The notes under the pieces: model-generated
Seen by the model: the letters and a program-made list of their open reading frames with translations, nothing else
Told to the model about the DNA's origin: nothing
The model's database searches: none
Part shown: in pieces, positions 16,680 to 25,506 of the stretch
Layout of the letters: the number at the start of each line of letters is the position of its first letter
Numbering within the stretch: the stretch's first letter is position 1
Made by a program: the position numbers and the translations under genes
Origin: an uncultured Pelagibacteraceae bacterium
Lineage (GTDB): Bacteria; Pseudomonadota; Alphaproteobacteria; Pelagibacterales; AG-422-B15
Assembly (NCBI GenBank): GCA_902624455.1
Contig: CACNXQ010000001.1
Span: 203,828-267,827, forward strand
Direction of reading: 5' to 3'
Length of the DNA: 64,000 nt

Positions 16680-18176
16680 TCAGCCAATTAAAGGCCATTT
16701 TTCCTTACTATTTAACCATGGATCGAGTTTTTCAAAATTATAACCACCTTGAAAGACTTTTTCGTCACAAAAAGCTTTGGAAACTATTTGAATTCCTGTT
16801 GGAACACCTAAGTTTGAAAAGCCAGAGGGTACAGCTAAAACTGGAAGTCTGCCTAGAATATTGAAGGGATAGCTCATACACCAAGATACATCGGGTCCTT
16901 CCTGTACCTTATTATTAATAATTACTTTATCTTTTTTTAGATCCATATCTGCTTTTACAGACGGCAAACAATTCGTAGGACAAACTAATATATCATATTC
17001 CTCAAGAATCGGCGAAATCTCCAAATACATTTCACCTGCAACATTCGCACAGTCACGCGATGTATACCCCAAGTAGGCACCCAGTTCATCAGAGTAGATT
17101 TTTTTATCTTCAGCAATCGCCTTAAAATGTAAATCTGATAATTTTGCATACATTTGTGCATATTCAGTCATTTCTTGCCTTTCATCTTCTGGTACTTCAG
17201 CGAGAGTTCTAAAAAATGCTCCGCCGGCATAATGACTGTAACAAGTAGAGTCAACCTCCTCTTTTTTCCAATTGAGTTTTATTTCATTAACACTAGCTCC
17301 CAAAGTTTTAAATTTTTCGACTGCTTCAAGTGTATTTTTCTCAACTGTTTCATCAACTTCGAAAAAACCCAAATCAAGTGAGTATGCTATTTTCCAACCC
17401 TTTATATTTTCATAATCAAGGGAAAGTGTTTTTTTTGGACTTATTGTTGTTATATCATTTGGGTGTGGTCCACACATTACATTCTGCATTAGCGCACAGT
17501 CAGACACAGTTCTAGCCATTGGTCCAACTACGCAGTAATGATCAAGATTAAATGGATGAGCAATTGGATTCCTCCCATACGGTGGTTTGTAGCCAACAAT
17601 ACCACATGCAGATGCAGGTATTCTTATTGATCCACCGATATCACTTCCAGTTGCAATTGTAGTCATTCCAGCTGCTAAAGATGCTCCACTACCACCAGAA
17701 GATCCTCCCGGTGAAAAATTTAAATTCCATGGATTCTTGCTAACACCGTTTAATATTGAATGAGTAAATGACGTTAAGGAAAATTCAGGACATGTAGATC
17801 TTGCATGGATAATAGCGCCAGAGTTAACTATTCTTTCAACATCAATATCGGTATGTCTTGATAAATTATTTTTAAACATCTGTGATCCCATTGTGTTTAT
17901 CTGTCCATCTATCGAAACTTCGTCTTTAATTGCTGTCGGCAAACCATCAAGAGGCAACGTTAATGCATCACTAAAATATTTATCTTCAGACTTTTTTGCT
18001 TCTTTTAATGCTTTTTCAAAATATAATTGATTGAACGCATTAATCTCGGAATTGATGCTTTCAATTCTTTTTATTATTTCCTGTAATAATTCAACGGGGG
18101 AGATTGATTTATTCTTGAACTTTTTTATTGCCTCATTAGCTGAAAGGTAACAAATCTCTAAGTCTGCAGTATTCAT
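16680..18176 (-). CDS. Amidase-signature family amidohydrolase
   Basis: A 498-residue amidase with the complete Ser-cisSer-Lys triad. Lys84 is in TAIKDEVS, Ser159 in SPGGSSGGSGASLAAG and Ser183 in GSDIGGSIRIPAS. The spacings of 75 and 24 residues equal those of fatty acid amide hydrolase (Lys142, Ser217, Ser241). It hydrolyses a carboxamide to acid and ammonia or amine; the substrate is unknown. It lies between the transporter's binding protein and the Rieske-less oxygenase gene and diverges from the latter. A role in splitting an amide made from the imported amine is inference. Confidence 0.88.
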   Translation of the reverse strand: MNTADLEICYLSANEAIKKFKNKSISPVELLQEIIKRIESINSEINAFNQLYFEKALKEAKKSEDKYFSDALTLPLDGLPTAIKDEVSIDGQINTMGSQMFKNNLSRHTDIDVERIVNSGAIIHARSTCPEFSLTSFTHSILNGVSKNPWNLNFSPGGSSGGSGASLAAGMTTIATGSDIGGSIRIPASACGIVGYKPPYGRNPIAHPFNLDHYCVVGPMARTVSDCALMQNVMCGPHPNDITTISPKKTLSLDYENIKGWKIAYSLDLGFFEVDETVEKNTLEAVEKFKTLGASVNEIKLNWKKEEVDSTCYSHYAGGAFFRTLAEVPEDERQEMTEYAQMYAKLSDLHFKAIAEDKKIYSDELGAYLGYTSRDCANVAGEMYLEISPILEEYDILVCPTNCLPSVKADMDLKKDKVIINNKVQEGPDVSWCMSYPFNILGRLPVLAVPSGFSNLGVPTGIQIVSKAFCDEKVFQGGYNFEKLDPWLNSKEKWPLIG

Positions 18177-18240
18177 ATGTTTTCACTTAATTATTTTATT
18201 TTAATTTATCAATTAATTAAATATATTAAAATCACAGTTT

Positions 18241-19335
18241 ATGAATATTAATAGTCAATTAAAAAATATTATAACTTCACAGAAAGTCGATGAAGGTTTC
18301 CATCAGTTATTTTTTACTGATGAAAATCTATTTAAATTAAGTTTTGAAGCTATTTTTAAGAAACAATGGGTATTTATTACTCATTATTCTCATTTTTATG
18401 ACAATGATGAATTCATTTATAATTTAACTGATGGTTATGTTATTGTAAAAAAAATTGGTGATAAGTTAGAAGCGTCTCATTCAAATAATACAACAACTTG
18501 TCACACTAAAATTTTTGAACATTTAGTTTTTATAAACTTATCAGAAAACCCGTATGATTTTGAAGAGTTTATTAAGCCTCTAGAGCCATATATAAAAATG
18601 CACGGTTTAAAAAAAGGCAAAATTGCCTTTCAAAAAGACTACGTATTCAATGCATCTCATCTTGCCACAATCCAGAATTTCAAAGAATGTAATCATTGCT
18701 GGGGAGGAGAATTTTCTCATAAAGATTATTTAGATGTTCATGGATCAACTTATTGTAATTCTTACGGGGCTGGTGTTGGATCCGGTATTGAGTCTGAAGA
18801 ATTTAATGAACGATTAGAAAAGTGGACACAGGATACAAGAAATAAAGGTTTGTTTGTTGATGAATTTTCTGAGAATGATCCAAAGTTTTTTCGTGTTGCT
18901 GAAAGAACACCACTAAAAGAAGGAATACTTTCTGAAACAAGGGACGGATCATATAGTTGCACGTCTCTGATGGGAGATTTCAAAAAGTTCGGAGCTGACG
19001 GGGGCTATACTGCTGTTGGGTTTTCGCCATTTAATAGTTTTGTGGCGAATAATGAGTTCTCTATTTTGTTTGTATTTTCACCAATATCCAAAAATAAAAC
19101 AATCGTTACGCAAATGTGGGTAACAGATGTTGAAGCTGAATGTGATATCGATAAAATGATATTTCTTTGGGACAGGACAACCTTGGAAGATTCTCAATTA
19201 TGTGAGATGAATCAAAAAGGAATTGAAAGTATCGCATATTCAGAAGGTGTATATGGAAGTCTTGAAAAATCTTTAATACTGTACCAAAAATTTTATTTGG
19301 ACCATTTACAAGATCACATAAGAAGCCGGGCTTAA
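18241..19335 (+). CDS. Rieske-oxygenase alpha-subunit homologue lacking the Rieske iron-sulphur centre
   Basis: A 364-residue intact frame, homologous end to end to the Rieske oxygenase at 9930. Shared parts include IFKKQW, LVFINL, NFKECNHC, YGAGVG, RTPL...G.LS, TSLMG.F and MNQKG. Between residues 61 and 83 it is about 50 residues shorter than its paralogue, which removes both iron-sulphur ligand motifs. No CxH or CxxH Rieske pair exists anywhere. Glu149, His152 and Asp317 align with bridging Glu198, His201 and Asp370 of the paralogue. At the position of His206 there is Glu157, with a histidine three residues later (His160). It may be an iron enzyme that gets electrons another way, a partner subunit, or an inactive regulator. 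It lies 15 bases before the PuuA-like gene. Confidence 0.85.
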   Translation: MNINSQLKNIITSQKVDEGFHQLFFTDENLFKLSFEAIFKKQWVFITHYSHFYDNDEFIYNLTDGYVIVKKIGDKLEASHSNNTTTCHTKIFEHLVFINLSENPYDFEEFIKPLEPYIKMHGLKKGKIAFQKDYVFNASHLATIQNFKECNHCWGGEFSHKDYLDVHGSTYCNSYGAGVGSGIESEEFNERLEKWTQDTRNKGLFVDEFSENDPKFFRVAERTPLKEGILSETRDGSYSCTSLMGDFKKFGADGGYTAVGFSPFNSFVANNEFSILFVFSPISKNKTIVTQMWVTDVEAECDIDKMIFLWDRTTLEDSQLCEMNQKGIESIAYSEGVYGSLEKSLILYQKFYLDHLQDHIRSRA

Positions 19336-19350
19336 AACATTTTTTCACCA

Positions 19351-20721
19351 ATGGATACAGCAAAAATCAGTGAACTAGATCAAGCTTTACGTAAGTATAA
19401 AAACATAAAATATGTAGACGCCATTTTTACAGATCTTTGTGGGTATATTAGGGGAAAAAGGTTTCCAGTTAATGAGGCTGATAAAATTTTCACTGATGGA
19501 GTATTATTACCTTTCTCAGCATTTTATTTAGATGTTTTAGGAGGTGTAACAAATACTCTAAATCTTGGATTTACAGATGGTGACCCTGATGGTGTACTTG
19601 TTCCAATAAATGACACTTTAAAAATAGTACCATGGGATAAAAAAGTTCTTCAAGTTCTCATTTCCATGAGAAGCTACCAAGAAAAGTGGGGGGTTATTAA
19701 AAAACCAGCTGAAGTTGATCCAAGAAATATTTTAAAAAAAATAATAAAAAAATTTGATGGTACTGGATTAAAGCCTGTAGTAGCTATTGAGCTCGAATTT
19801 TACTTACTCGATAAAAAAAGAAACAAAGAAGGCAAACCTGTTCCTGCTAAAGGTGTCAGTAAAACAAATGTATATGGAATACCTGACCTTGATATATTTG
19901 GCAGGCTTTTTGATGAAATTAATGAAAATTGTAAAAAACAAGGTATACCAGCTACGACTGCATCAAGTGAATTTGCAGCTGGACAATATGAAATAAATTT
20001 AAAACATACTGAAAACTTATTAAAGGCAGCAGATGACGCTGCCTTACTTAGAAGGATTATAAAAGAAACGAGTGCAAAACACGGTTATGAAGCTACATTT
20101 ATGGCAAAACCATTTTTGGACGAAACAGGAAGTGGCATGCACCTTCATGTTTCTGTTTATGATCAAAAAGGAAAAAATATATTTGCCTCACCTAATAGAT
20201 ATGGAAATAGTAAACTGAAGAATGCTATAGCGGGATTACAATCAAATTTTTATGACAGCTTTCCGATATTTATACCAAACCAAAACGGATATCGAAGAAT
20301 ACAAACTAGAAATTTCGTACCGGTAAACACAAGTTGGTCATGGAATAGAAGGGATGCATCCCTTAGAATACCTGCGGGTTCTAAGAATGCTAAAAGAGTA
20401 GAGCACAGGGCAGCATCAGCTGACGCAAATCCTTATTTAGTCTTGTCTTGTGTACTAATTGGAATTCATAATGGTTTAACTAATAAATTGAAACCAACCA
20501 ATAAAATAGATTTTGACAATACTGAAGGTGCAGATAAACACGCAGACCCTGAAATGCCAAGAAATATGGACGACGCTCTAAATCGATTTCAAAAGTCCAA
20601 ATTAATGAAAAAGTATCTTGGAAAAGAGTATATGGAACTTTATATCTCTACAAAAAAAGGTGAAATAGAACATATGTCATCGAGTTTTATTCCAGTAGAA
20701 GAATACGATTTCTATTTATAA
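19351..20721 (+). CDS. Glutamine synthetase-like gamma-glutamylamine synthetase (PuuA-type)
   Basis: A 456-residue member of the glutamine synthetase superfamily. An N-terminal beta-grasp (VDAIFTDLCGYIRGKRFP) precedes the catalytic domain. Metal and substrate residues sit in VAIELEFYLLD, SSEFAAGQYEINL, GSGMHLHVSVYD and the arginine segment NRRDASLRIP...RVEHRAASADANPYL. Length and the absence of the adenylylation-loop tyrosine region match PuuA-type ligases, which join glutamate to putrescine or another amine using ATP. The gene follows the Rieske-less oxygenase and precedes alaX by 2 bases. Together with the PuuB- and PuuD-like genes it supports a gamma-glutamyl route; the amine itself is not determined. 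Confidence 0.85.
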   Translation: MDTAKISELDQALRKYKNIKYVDAIFTDLCGYIRGKRFPVNEADKIFTDGVLLPFSAFYLDVLGGVTNTLNLGFTDGDPDGVLVPINDTLKIVPWDKKVLQVLISMRSYQEKWGVIKKPAEVDPRNILKKIIKKFDGTGLKPVVAIELEFYLLDKKRNKEGKPVPAKGVSKTNVYGIPDLDIFGRLFDEINENCKKQGIPATTASSEFAAGQYEINLKHTENLLKAADDAALLRRIIKETSAKHGYEATFMAKPFLDETGSGMHLHVSVYDQKGKNIFASPNRYGNSKLKNAIAGLQSNFYDSFPIFIPNQNGYRRIQTRNFVPVNTSWSWNRRDASLRIPAGSKNAKRVEHRAASADANPYLVLSCVLIGIHNGLTNKLKPTNKIDFDNTEGADKHADPEMPRNMDDALNRFQKSKLMKKYLGKEYMELYISTKKGEIEHMSSSFIPVEEYDFYL

Positions 20722-20723
20722 AT

Positions 20724-21446
20724 ATGACTGAGCTTATTTTTTCAGAGGATAGTTACTTAAAAACTATCGATGCTAAAATCACAAAGATAGAGGGCAACGC
20801 AATAATAACAAATCGCACAATTTTTTATGCTGAGTCTGGAGGTCAACCAGGAGACTCTGGTGAAATTAGACTACATGATCAGACTTTAAAAATTATTGAT
20901 ACTAAAAAAGGAAACACGCCTAATGAAGTCTTACATATTGTTGACAGTGAATTTGATCGTGGTTTGGTTGGTAAGGATGCTGAATTAATCATAGATTGGG
21001 AAAAGCGATATGAACTTATGAAAATGCACACAGGCTGTCATATACTTTGTGGAATAATAGAGGCTGAAATTACTGGGGCGTCTGTAGGTTTTCAAAAGTC
21101 TAGAATTGATTTTGATGTTGATCCAAATCTACTGAATAAAGAGGAGCTGAATCAAAAAATTGAAACAATAATAAAAGATGATCATCAAATTTTTTTAAAT
21201 GAGATTAGTGGCGATGAATTTAAGAATAATCCTCAATTGGTAAAATCTGCAGTTCTTTCTCCTCCAGTAATTAATAACAAGGTAAGAACAGTTCAAATTG
21301 GAACTTCTGATAATATTATTGACTTACAATGTTGTGGAGGTACACATTGCTTATCCACAAAAGAACTAGGTTCAGTTGAAATTGGAAAGATTGAAAATAA
21401 GGGTAAGAGGAATCGAAGAGTTAATATAAGATTTAAAAATGACTGA
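20724..21446 (+). CDS. AlaX-type alanyl-tRNA editing protein
   Basis: A 240-residue stand-alone homologue of the AlaRS editing domain. The N-terminal part has FYAESGGQPGDSG; the zinc-binding residues are in MHTGCHIL (HxxxH, about 97-101) and CCGGTH near residue 210. AlaX proteins remove serine or glycine mischarged on tRNA-Ala. It is unusual in the middle of a catabolic operon: 2 bases after the PuuA-like gene and overlapping the crotonase by 8 bases. It may guard against high intracellular serine or glycine released by the pathway, or act on another small aminoacyl ester (inference). Confidence 0.88.
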   Translation: MTELIFSEDSYLKTIDAKITKIEGNAIITNRTIFYAESGGQPGDSGEIRLHDQTLKIIDTKKGNTPNEVLHIVDSEFDRGLVGKDAELIIDWEKRYELMKMHTGCHILCGIIEAEITGASVGFQKSRIDFDVDPNLLNKEELNQKIETIIKDDHQIFLNEISGDEFKNNPQLVKSAVLSPPVINNKVRTVQIGTSDNIIDLQCCGGTHCLSTKELGSVEIGKIENKGKRNRRVNIRFKND

Positions 21447-22203
21447 TATTTTAATTAGTAAAGATGACGGACAGATTGTTACATTAACTCTTAATGATGC
21501 TCCAGCTAATTGCCTCACAATGGAGATGATGTCAGCTATACAACTCGAAATTGATCGTGTCAGCGAGTCCCAGGAACATAAAATGGTGGTTCTTGAAAGT
21601 TCAAATGATAAAATTTTTTGCAGTGGACATAGTTTTAAAGAAGTAAATGAGATGATATCCAACGAAGATCAAAAGTCACAAGAACTTCTATTTGCAGAGT
21701 GTTCAAAAATGCTCATGAAAATTAGAAAAAGTCCTAAAATATTTGTTGCAAAAGTCAGAGGTATTGCAACAGCTGGTGGACTTGGATTAGTGAGCATAAT
21801 GGACTGCGTTTTTGCCTCCAAGACTGCAAGATTTGCTTTAGGAGGAATAAATTTTAATTTTGGTTGTCACCAACCATCAGTATCTGTTTCAAGATCGGTA
21901 TCTCCTAAAAATACTATGGAACTTTTAGTTAGTGGACTTCCACTAAATGCAGAAAGAGCTCAAGAAGCAGGATTAATCAATGAGTTCTTAGATGATGACA
22001 AATTAGATGAGAGAGTTAATAATTTCTGTAAACAAGTATGTGGTCATACACCACAAGTTTTGTCTTTAACCAAAGACACGTTATATAAACAAATCTCAAT
22101 GCCTATTGATCAAGCATATAATTTTACGAGCCAAGCTATGGTTGACAATCTTCAGATGCCGGAGACCAAAAAGGGCGTTCAATCATTTTTAAAGAAAGAC
22201 TAA
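21439..22203 (+). CDS. Enoyl-CoA hydratase/isomerase family protein, ECHDC3-like
   Basis: A 254-residue crotonase. The oxyanion segments are FCSGHSFKEV and ATAGGLGLVSIMDCVFAS, and the segment NFGCHQPSVSVSRSVSPKNTMELLVSG follows the pattern of mammalian ECHDC3 rather than classic hydratases. The usual catalytic glutamates are not evident, so it may be a hydrolase, isomerase or other variant. It ends the 18241-22203 operon and overlaps the stop of the opposite-strand permease gene by 4 bases. Confidence 0.82.
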   Translation: MTDILISKDDGQIVTLTLNDAPANCLTMEMMSAIQLEIDRVSESQEHKMVVLESSNDKIFCSGHSFKEVNEMISNEDQKSQELLFAECSKMLMKIRKSPKIFVAKVRGIATAGGLGLVSIMDCVFASKTARFALGGINFNFGCHQPSVSVSRSVSPKNTMELLVSGLPLNAERAQEAGLINEFLDDDKLDERVNNFCKQVCGHTPQVLSLTKDTLYKQISMPIDQAYNFTSQAMVDNLQMPETKKGVQSFLKKD

Positions 22204-23102
22204 CGCTGTATCGAAAATTTTTCTGGCTGGATATCTTTTTTAAGTGCTGTTTCCCTCCTCAAAATAAATATTGCAGATACAATAATGAATCCTGCACCAA
22301 CATATGTATTCCATGCAGGTATTTCATTCCAAATCATATAGCCAAATATAATTCCATAAATAAGACTAAGATATTTTAAAGGTGTAACAATTGAAACCTC
22401 AGCATGCTTAAAAGCTGACGTTAATGCAAGATTTCCAATTCCACCAAATATACCTACAGCTAAAAGAATACTAAGATCAAAAAAAGAAACTGGAACTTTC
22501 CATCCACCAAATGGAATTGTAAATAATGATGCTATAAAACCAAACAATGTAAAATACCAAGCGATAAGATATGAGGGCTCTGTTTCACTAAGCAATCTTA
22601 TTGAAATTGAAACCATTGCAAAAAAGATACAGAAAAGAATTGGAAGAAACATATAAACACTAAACTCACTTGAAGCAGGATTAATTATGATCAACACTCC
22701 TGCAAAGCCAAGTAGAATTGCAATCCATCTTCTTACACGAACAATCTCACCTAAAATAAAGATTGACAAAAGTGTGCTGAATATTGGTGATGCAAAAGTT
22801 AAGCTAACAGTTGTTGCGAGTGGTAAAAAATGAAGACTTGCATAAACGCAAAATAATGCAGCTGTACCAGTTGATGCCCGAACTAACATTAATCCAGGTT
22901 TTTCTGTATAGAAAAAATTTTTCCATCTGTTTTTAGGAACAACTAAGAAAAGTGGTATGAGTCCACCTACCATTCTTGCAGCGATAACCATGCCAATACT
23001 GTAATCAGCTGTTGTCCATTTAACAGCTATATCCATTATACTGAAACCAGTAACAGATATTAACATGTAAAATGCCCCAAGTTTGATGTTATTTCTATTC
23101 AT
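22200..23102 (-). CDS. EamA/DMT-family transporter
   Basis: A 300-residue membrane protein with ten hydrophobic segments arranged as two EamA repeats. Repeat one covers about residues 10-140 and ends ILGEIVRVRRWIAILLGFAGVLIII; repeat two ends IWNEIPAWNTYVGAGFIIVSAIFIL. The family exports amino acids, purines or other metabolites. It is a single-gene unit convergent with the crotonase and divergent from the J-domain gene. Confidence 0.88.
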   Translation of the reverse strand: MNRNNIKLGAFYMLISVTGFSIMDIAVKWTTADYSIGMVIAARMVGGLIPLFLVVPKNRWKNFFYTEKPGLMLVRASTGTAALFCVYASLHFLPLATTVSLTFASPIFSTLLSIFILGEIVRVRRWIAILLGFAGVLIIINPASSEFSVYMFLPILFCIFFAMVSISIRLLSETEPSYLIAWYFTLFGFIASLFTIPFGGWKVPVSFFDLSILLAVGIFGGIGNLALTSAFKHAEVSIVTPLKYLSLIYGIIFGYMIWNEIPAWNTYVGAGFIIVSAIFILRRETALKKDIQPEKFSIQR

Positions 23103-23149
23103 ATGAAATTTAATTATATTAGGTTATCATTATTTAATTTTTTATACAT

Positions 23150-23884
23150 ATGAACATTTGGAAATATTTAATTGCTGCATCACTTGGCAATATGATTGCT
23201 GGACCACTTGGAGCTCTGGCATTTACAGCAGGAGCATTCTTTTTAGGTAAGAAAAATAGTTTTAGAAATCCTGGTTCACAATTTAATAAACAACAAGGCA
23301 TTTATGCAATAGGTTTAGTCGTTCTAAGTGCTAAGCTTGCAAAAGCTGATGGTCGAGTAACAAAAGATGAAATAGCAAAATTTAAGAAAATTTTCCAAGT
23401 ACCTAAAGAAAACATGGGGCAGGTTGGTGCTATTTGGAATGAGGCAGCACAAACTAGTGCTGGCTTTGAACCTTATGCTCAACAGTTACGAGATACATTT
23501 TACCGTTCACCACAAATGTTGGAACAAATAATACTTGGTTTATTTGAAATTGGTTACGCTGACCACGAACTTTCAGATCCAGAACTTAAATATATCAAAA
23601 AAGTAAGTCAGATTTTTGGAATTGATCAAAATACATTTAAACGTTTGAGAAATTCTAGACCAGAATTTGTCAAAGAAGATCCTTATAAAGTTTTAGGTGT
23701 CAAAAAATCTCAATCAATTGTAGAAATAAAAAAGACCTACAGAAATTTAGCTCGAAAAAATCATCCTGACATAGTCAGAGCGAAAGGAATAACTGACAAA
23801 GGTCTTATAAAAAAAGCCAAAGAAAACTTTCAAAGAATTAATGACGCATACGAACAAATACTCAAAATTAGAGGTGAAAAATAG
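23150..23884 (+). CDS. DjlA-like J-domain co-chaperone with TerB domain
   Basis: A 244-residue protein. Residues 1-30 are a glycine-rich hydrophobic anchor (MIAGPLGALAFTAGAFFLG). A TerB-like helical domain runs from about 55 to 165 (LAKADGRVTKDEIAKF, then IGYADHELSDPELKYI). The C-terminal J domain is DPYKVLGVKKSQS...KKTYRNLARKNHPDIV, with the HPD motif that stimulates DnaK. This order matches DjlA, a membrane-bound DnaK partner in envelope stress. Confidence 0.85.
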   Translation: MNIWKYLIAASLGNMIAGPLGALAFTAGAFFLGKKNSFRNPGSQFNKQQGIYAIGLVVLSAKLAKADGRVTKDEIAKFKKIFQVPKENMGQVGAIWNEAAQTSAGFEPYAQQLRDTFYRSPQMLEQIILGLFEIGYADHELSDPELKYIKKVSQIFGIDQNTFKRLRNSRPEFVKEDPYKVLGVKKSQSIVEIKKTYRNLARKNHPDIVRAKGITDKGLIKKAKENFQRINDAYEQILKIRGEK

Positions 23885-23944
23885 AGTTTTTTTAGAACCT
23901 ATTTTTAATACTTTCTAAATTAATTAGCAGAGTTATAATTAGTA

Positions 23945-24094
23945 ATGGATTTATTAATTTTAATTTCGTTAATTGTAGCAGTCTACTTTATCTATTTAAT
24001 TAGGCAGGATTTCAAGGATCATTCTGTAAGAATTGAAAGTCAAATGCAGAGAATAACTGAAGTAGTTATTAAGAACCAAGATAAACAAGATTAA
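23945..24094 (+). CDS. Small single-span membrane protein (49 residues), hypothetical
   Basis: The frame starts at ATG 23945. Residues 2-19 are hydrophobic (DLLILISLIVAVYFIYLI), followed by a charged, polar helix (RQDFKDHSVRIESQMQRITEVV). This inner-membrane anchor with a short coiled-coil-like tail is a common type of small bacterial protein. It lies in the only gap over 300 bases (23885-24287) and is supported only by composition and layout. I do not recognise a family. Confidence 0.45.
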   Translation: MDLLILISLIVAVYFIYLIRQDFKDHSVRIESQMQRITEVVIKNQDKQD

Positions 24095-24287
24095 ACATTT
24101 AATTTTTATTCCAATTACCCCTTTTTCTATTTCTTATCAATGGAGGATATACACCGCTTGAGAGATAAATTTTTATGTATCTTTTTTGGAGGAACCATAT
24201 CTTTTTTAAAACATTAAACATAAATCTATATAGTCATTAAATAAAATTCTATTCTACATTTTTATAAATACATTATATATAGGCTCT
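24095..24287. other. AT-rich spacer before pdxH, with one weak terminator-like hairpin
   Basis: No convincing gene is visible here. AGATA (24163-24167) and TATCT (24178-24182) can pair and are followed by six T (24182-24187), which could be a weak plus-strand terminator for the small gene upstream. A 25-codon frame from ATG 24140 overlaps it and is not credible. The rest is AT-rich and probably holds the pdxH promoter. Confidence 0.35.
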
Positions 24288-24893
24288 ATGACAATAGATA
24301 TTTCAAAATTCGATCACTGGATTGAGGCATGGAAGTATTTTTATGATATAGAATTACAACAAGTACCACTTGATCCTAATGCTGTATTAATTTCTTCAGT
24401 CAATGAGAAAGGTGTACCAAATGCAAGAGTCGTATTAGTTAAAGATGTGAGTGATGATGGTTTTGTTTTTTATACAAATTATGATTCTCAAAAAGGAAAA
24501 GAACTATTTCACAATTCGCATGGGCATTTAACCTGGTACAGTAGGCTTCAAGGAGTATCCATTAGGGCGCAAGGAAAGATAGAAAAAGTTGATTCAACAA
24601 TATCTGATCAATATTTTTCAACTCGAGATAGAAATGCACAAATATCAGCAAATATTTCAAAACAATCTCAAGAAGTAGAAAGTCGATCAGTATTAGATAA
24701 TGAATTTAAGGAATTTGAAAAAAAATTTGAAGGTAAAGATATTCCAAGACCATCCCATTGGGGAGGTATTTGCTTAATTCCAAGTAAAGTAGAAATTTGG
24801 AAAAGTAGAGATGATTATTTGACAAGACTTCATGATCGGATTGTTTTTTCCATTGATAATGGTGTTCTTTCAAAAAAGAGACTTTATCCATAA
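24288..24893 (+). CDS. pdxH: Pyridoxamine/pyridoxine 5'-phosphate oxidase PdxH
   Basis: A 201-residue FMN enzyme that oxidises PNP or PMP to pyridoxal phosphate. Family motifs run in order: NAVLISSVNEKGVPNARVVLVK, FVFYTNYDSQKGKEL, the substrate region QYFSTRDRNAQISANISKQSQ, PRPSHWGGICLIP and WKSRDDYLTRLHDRI near the C-terminus. It is complete. pdxA follows two genes later, so final PLP formation and its precursor step are encoded together beside two PLP aminotransferases. Confidence 0.93.
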   Translation: MTIDISKFDHWIEAWKYFYDIELQQVPLDPNAVLISSVNEKGVPNARVVLVKDVSDDGFVFYTNYDSQKGKELFHNSHGHLTWYSRLQGVSIRAQGKIEKVDSTISDQYFSTRDRNAQISANISKQSQEVESRSVLDNEFKEFEKKFEGKDIPRPSHWGGICLIPSKVEIWKSRDDYLTRLHDRIVFSIDNGVLSKKRLYP

Positions 24894-24896
24894 ATA

Positions 24897-25502
24897 ATGA
24901 TTAAGAACCTGATTATAATTTTAGGTTTCACTGCAATTTTTATAAGTTGTGCAAGTAAACCGCCTACACAGCAGGAGAATATTTGCTCAATATTCGAACA
25001 AAAATCCTCGTGGTATCGGATTGTGAACAAGTCTTACGAGAAGTGGGGCGCACCCATACATGTTCAAATGGCAATTATGAGACAGGAGTCCGCTTTTCAA
25101 AATAGAATAAAGCCAGAGAGAACTAAACTTCTTGGACTTATTCCTTGGAAAAGAAAATCATCTGCACTAGGCTACTCTCAGGCCATTGATGCTACTTGGG
25201 ATTGGTATAGAAAAGAGAATAATAAGCCATTAGCTTCACGAGTAAATTTTTCTGACGCAGTAGATTTTACAGGTTGGTATATGAATAAAACAGTTCAAAT
25301 CAATGGTATCAGTACGAGTGATGCTTATAATCAATATCTTGCATACCATGAGGGTCACGGTGGATTCAAAAAGAAAAGCTTTAATGATAAAGACTGGTTA
25401 ATAAATACAGCTCGGGATGTGGATGAGAGATCGAAAAAATATAAGTCTCAATTAAAAGAGTGTGAAGATAATTTTAAAAAGAAGTTTTTAGGAATTTTCT
25501 AA
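24897..25502 (+). CDS. Lipoprotein with transglycosylase SLT-like domain
   Basis: A 201-residue protein with a lipoprotein signal: a hydrophobic stretch followed by FISCAS (lipid-bearing Cys near residue 18). The domain has the goose-lysozyme/SLT layout: MAIMRQESAFQNRIKP gives the likely catalytic Glu near residue 64, then SALGYSQAIDATWDWY and AYNQYLAYHEGHGGF. It would cleave the glycan strand or act as a structural homologue at the outer membrane. It sits 3 bases after pdxH and 4 bases before pdxA. Confidence 0.85.
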   Translation: MIKNLIIILGFTAIFISCASKPPTQQENICSIFEQKSSWYRIVNKSYEKWGAPIHVQMAIMRQESAFQNRIKPERTKLLGLIPWKRKSSALGYSQAIDATWDWYRKENNKPLASRVNFSDAVDFTGWYMNKTVQINGISTSDAYNQYLAYHEGHGGFKKKSFNDKDWLINTARDVDERSKKYKSQLKECEDNFKKKFLGIF

Positions 25503-25506
25503 ATTT

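Noticed and set aside
18198..18232. ATTTTAAT/ATTAAAAT inverted repeat between the amidase and Rieske-less genes
   Set aside because: Arms of only A and T 19 bases apart are expected by chance in such DNA, and the half-sites differ from the TetR dyads.
18241..19335. Frameshift as the cause of the missing Rieske motifs
   Set aside because: The region is physically about 150 bases shorter and no other frame encodes CTHRG or CPYHAW.
24140..24217. 25-codon frame in the pdxH upstream spacer
   Set aside because: Too short, no family resemblance, and it overlaps a hairpin with a T-run.
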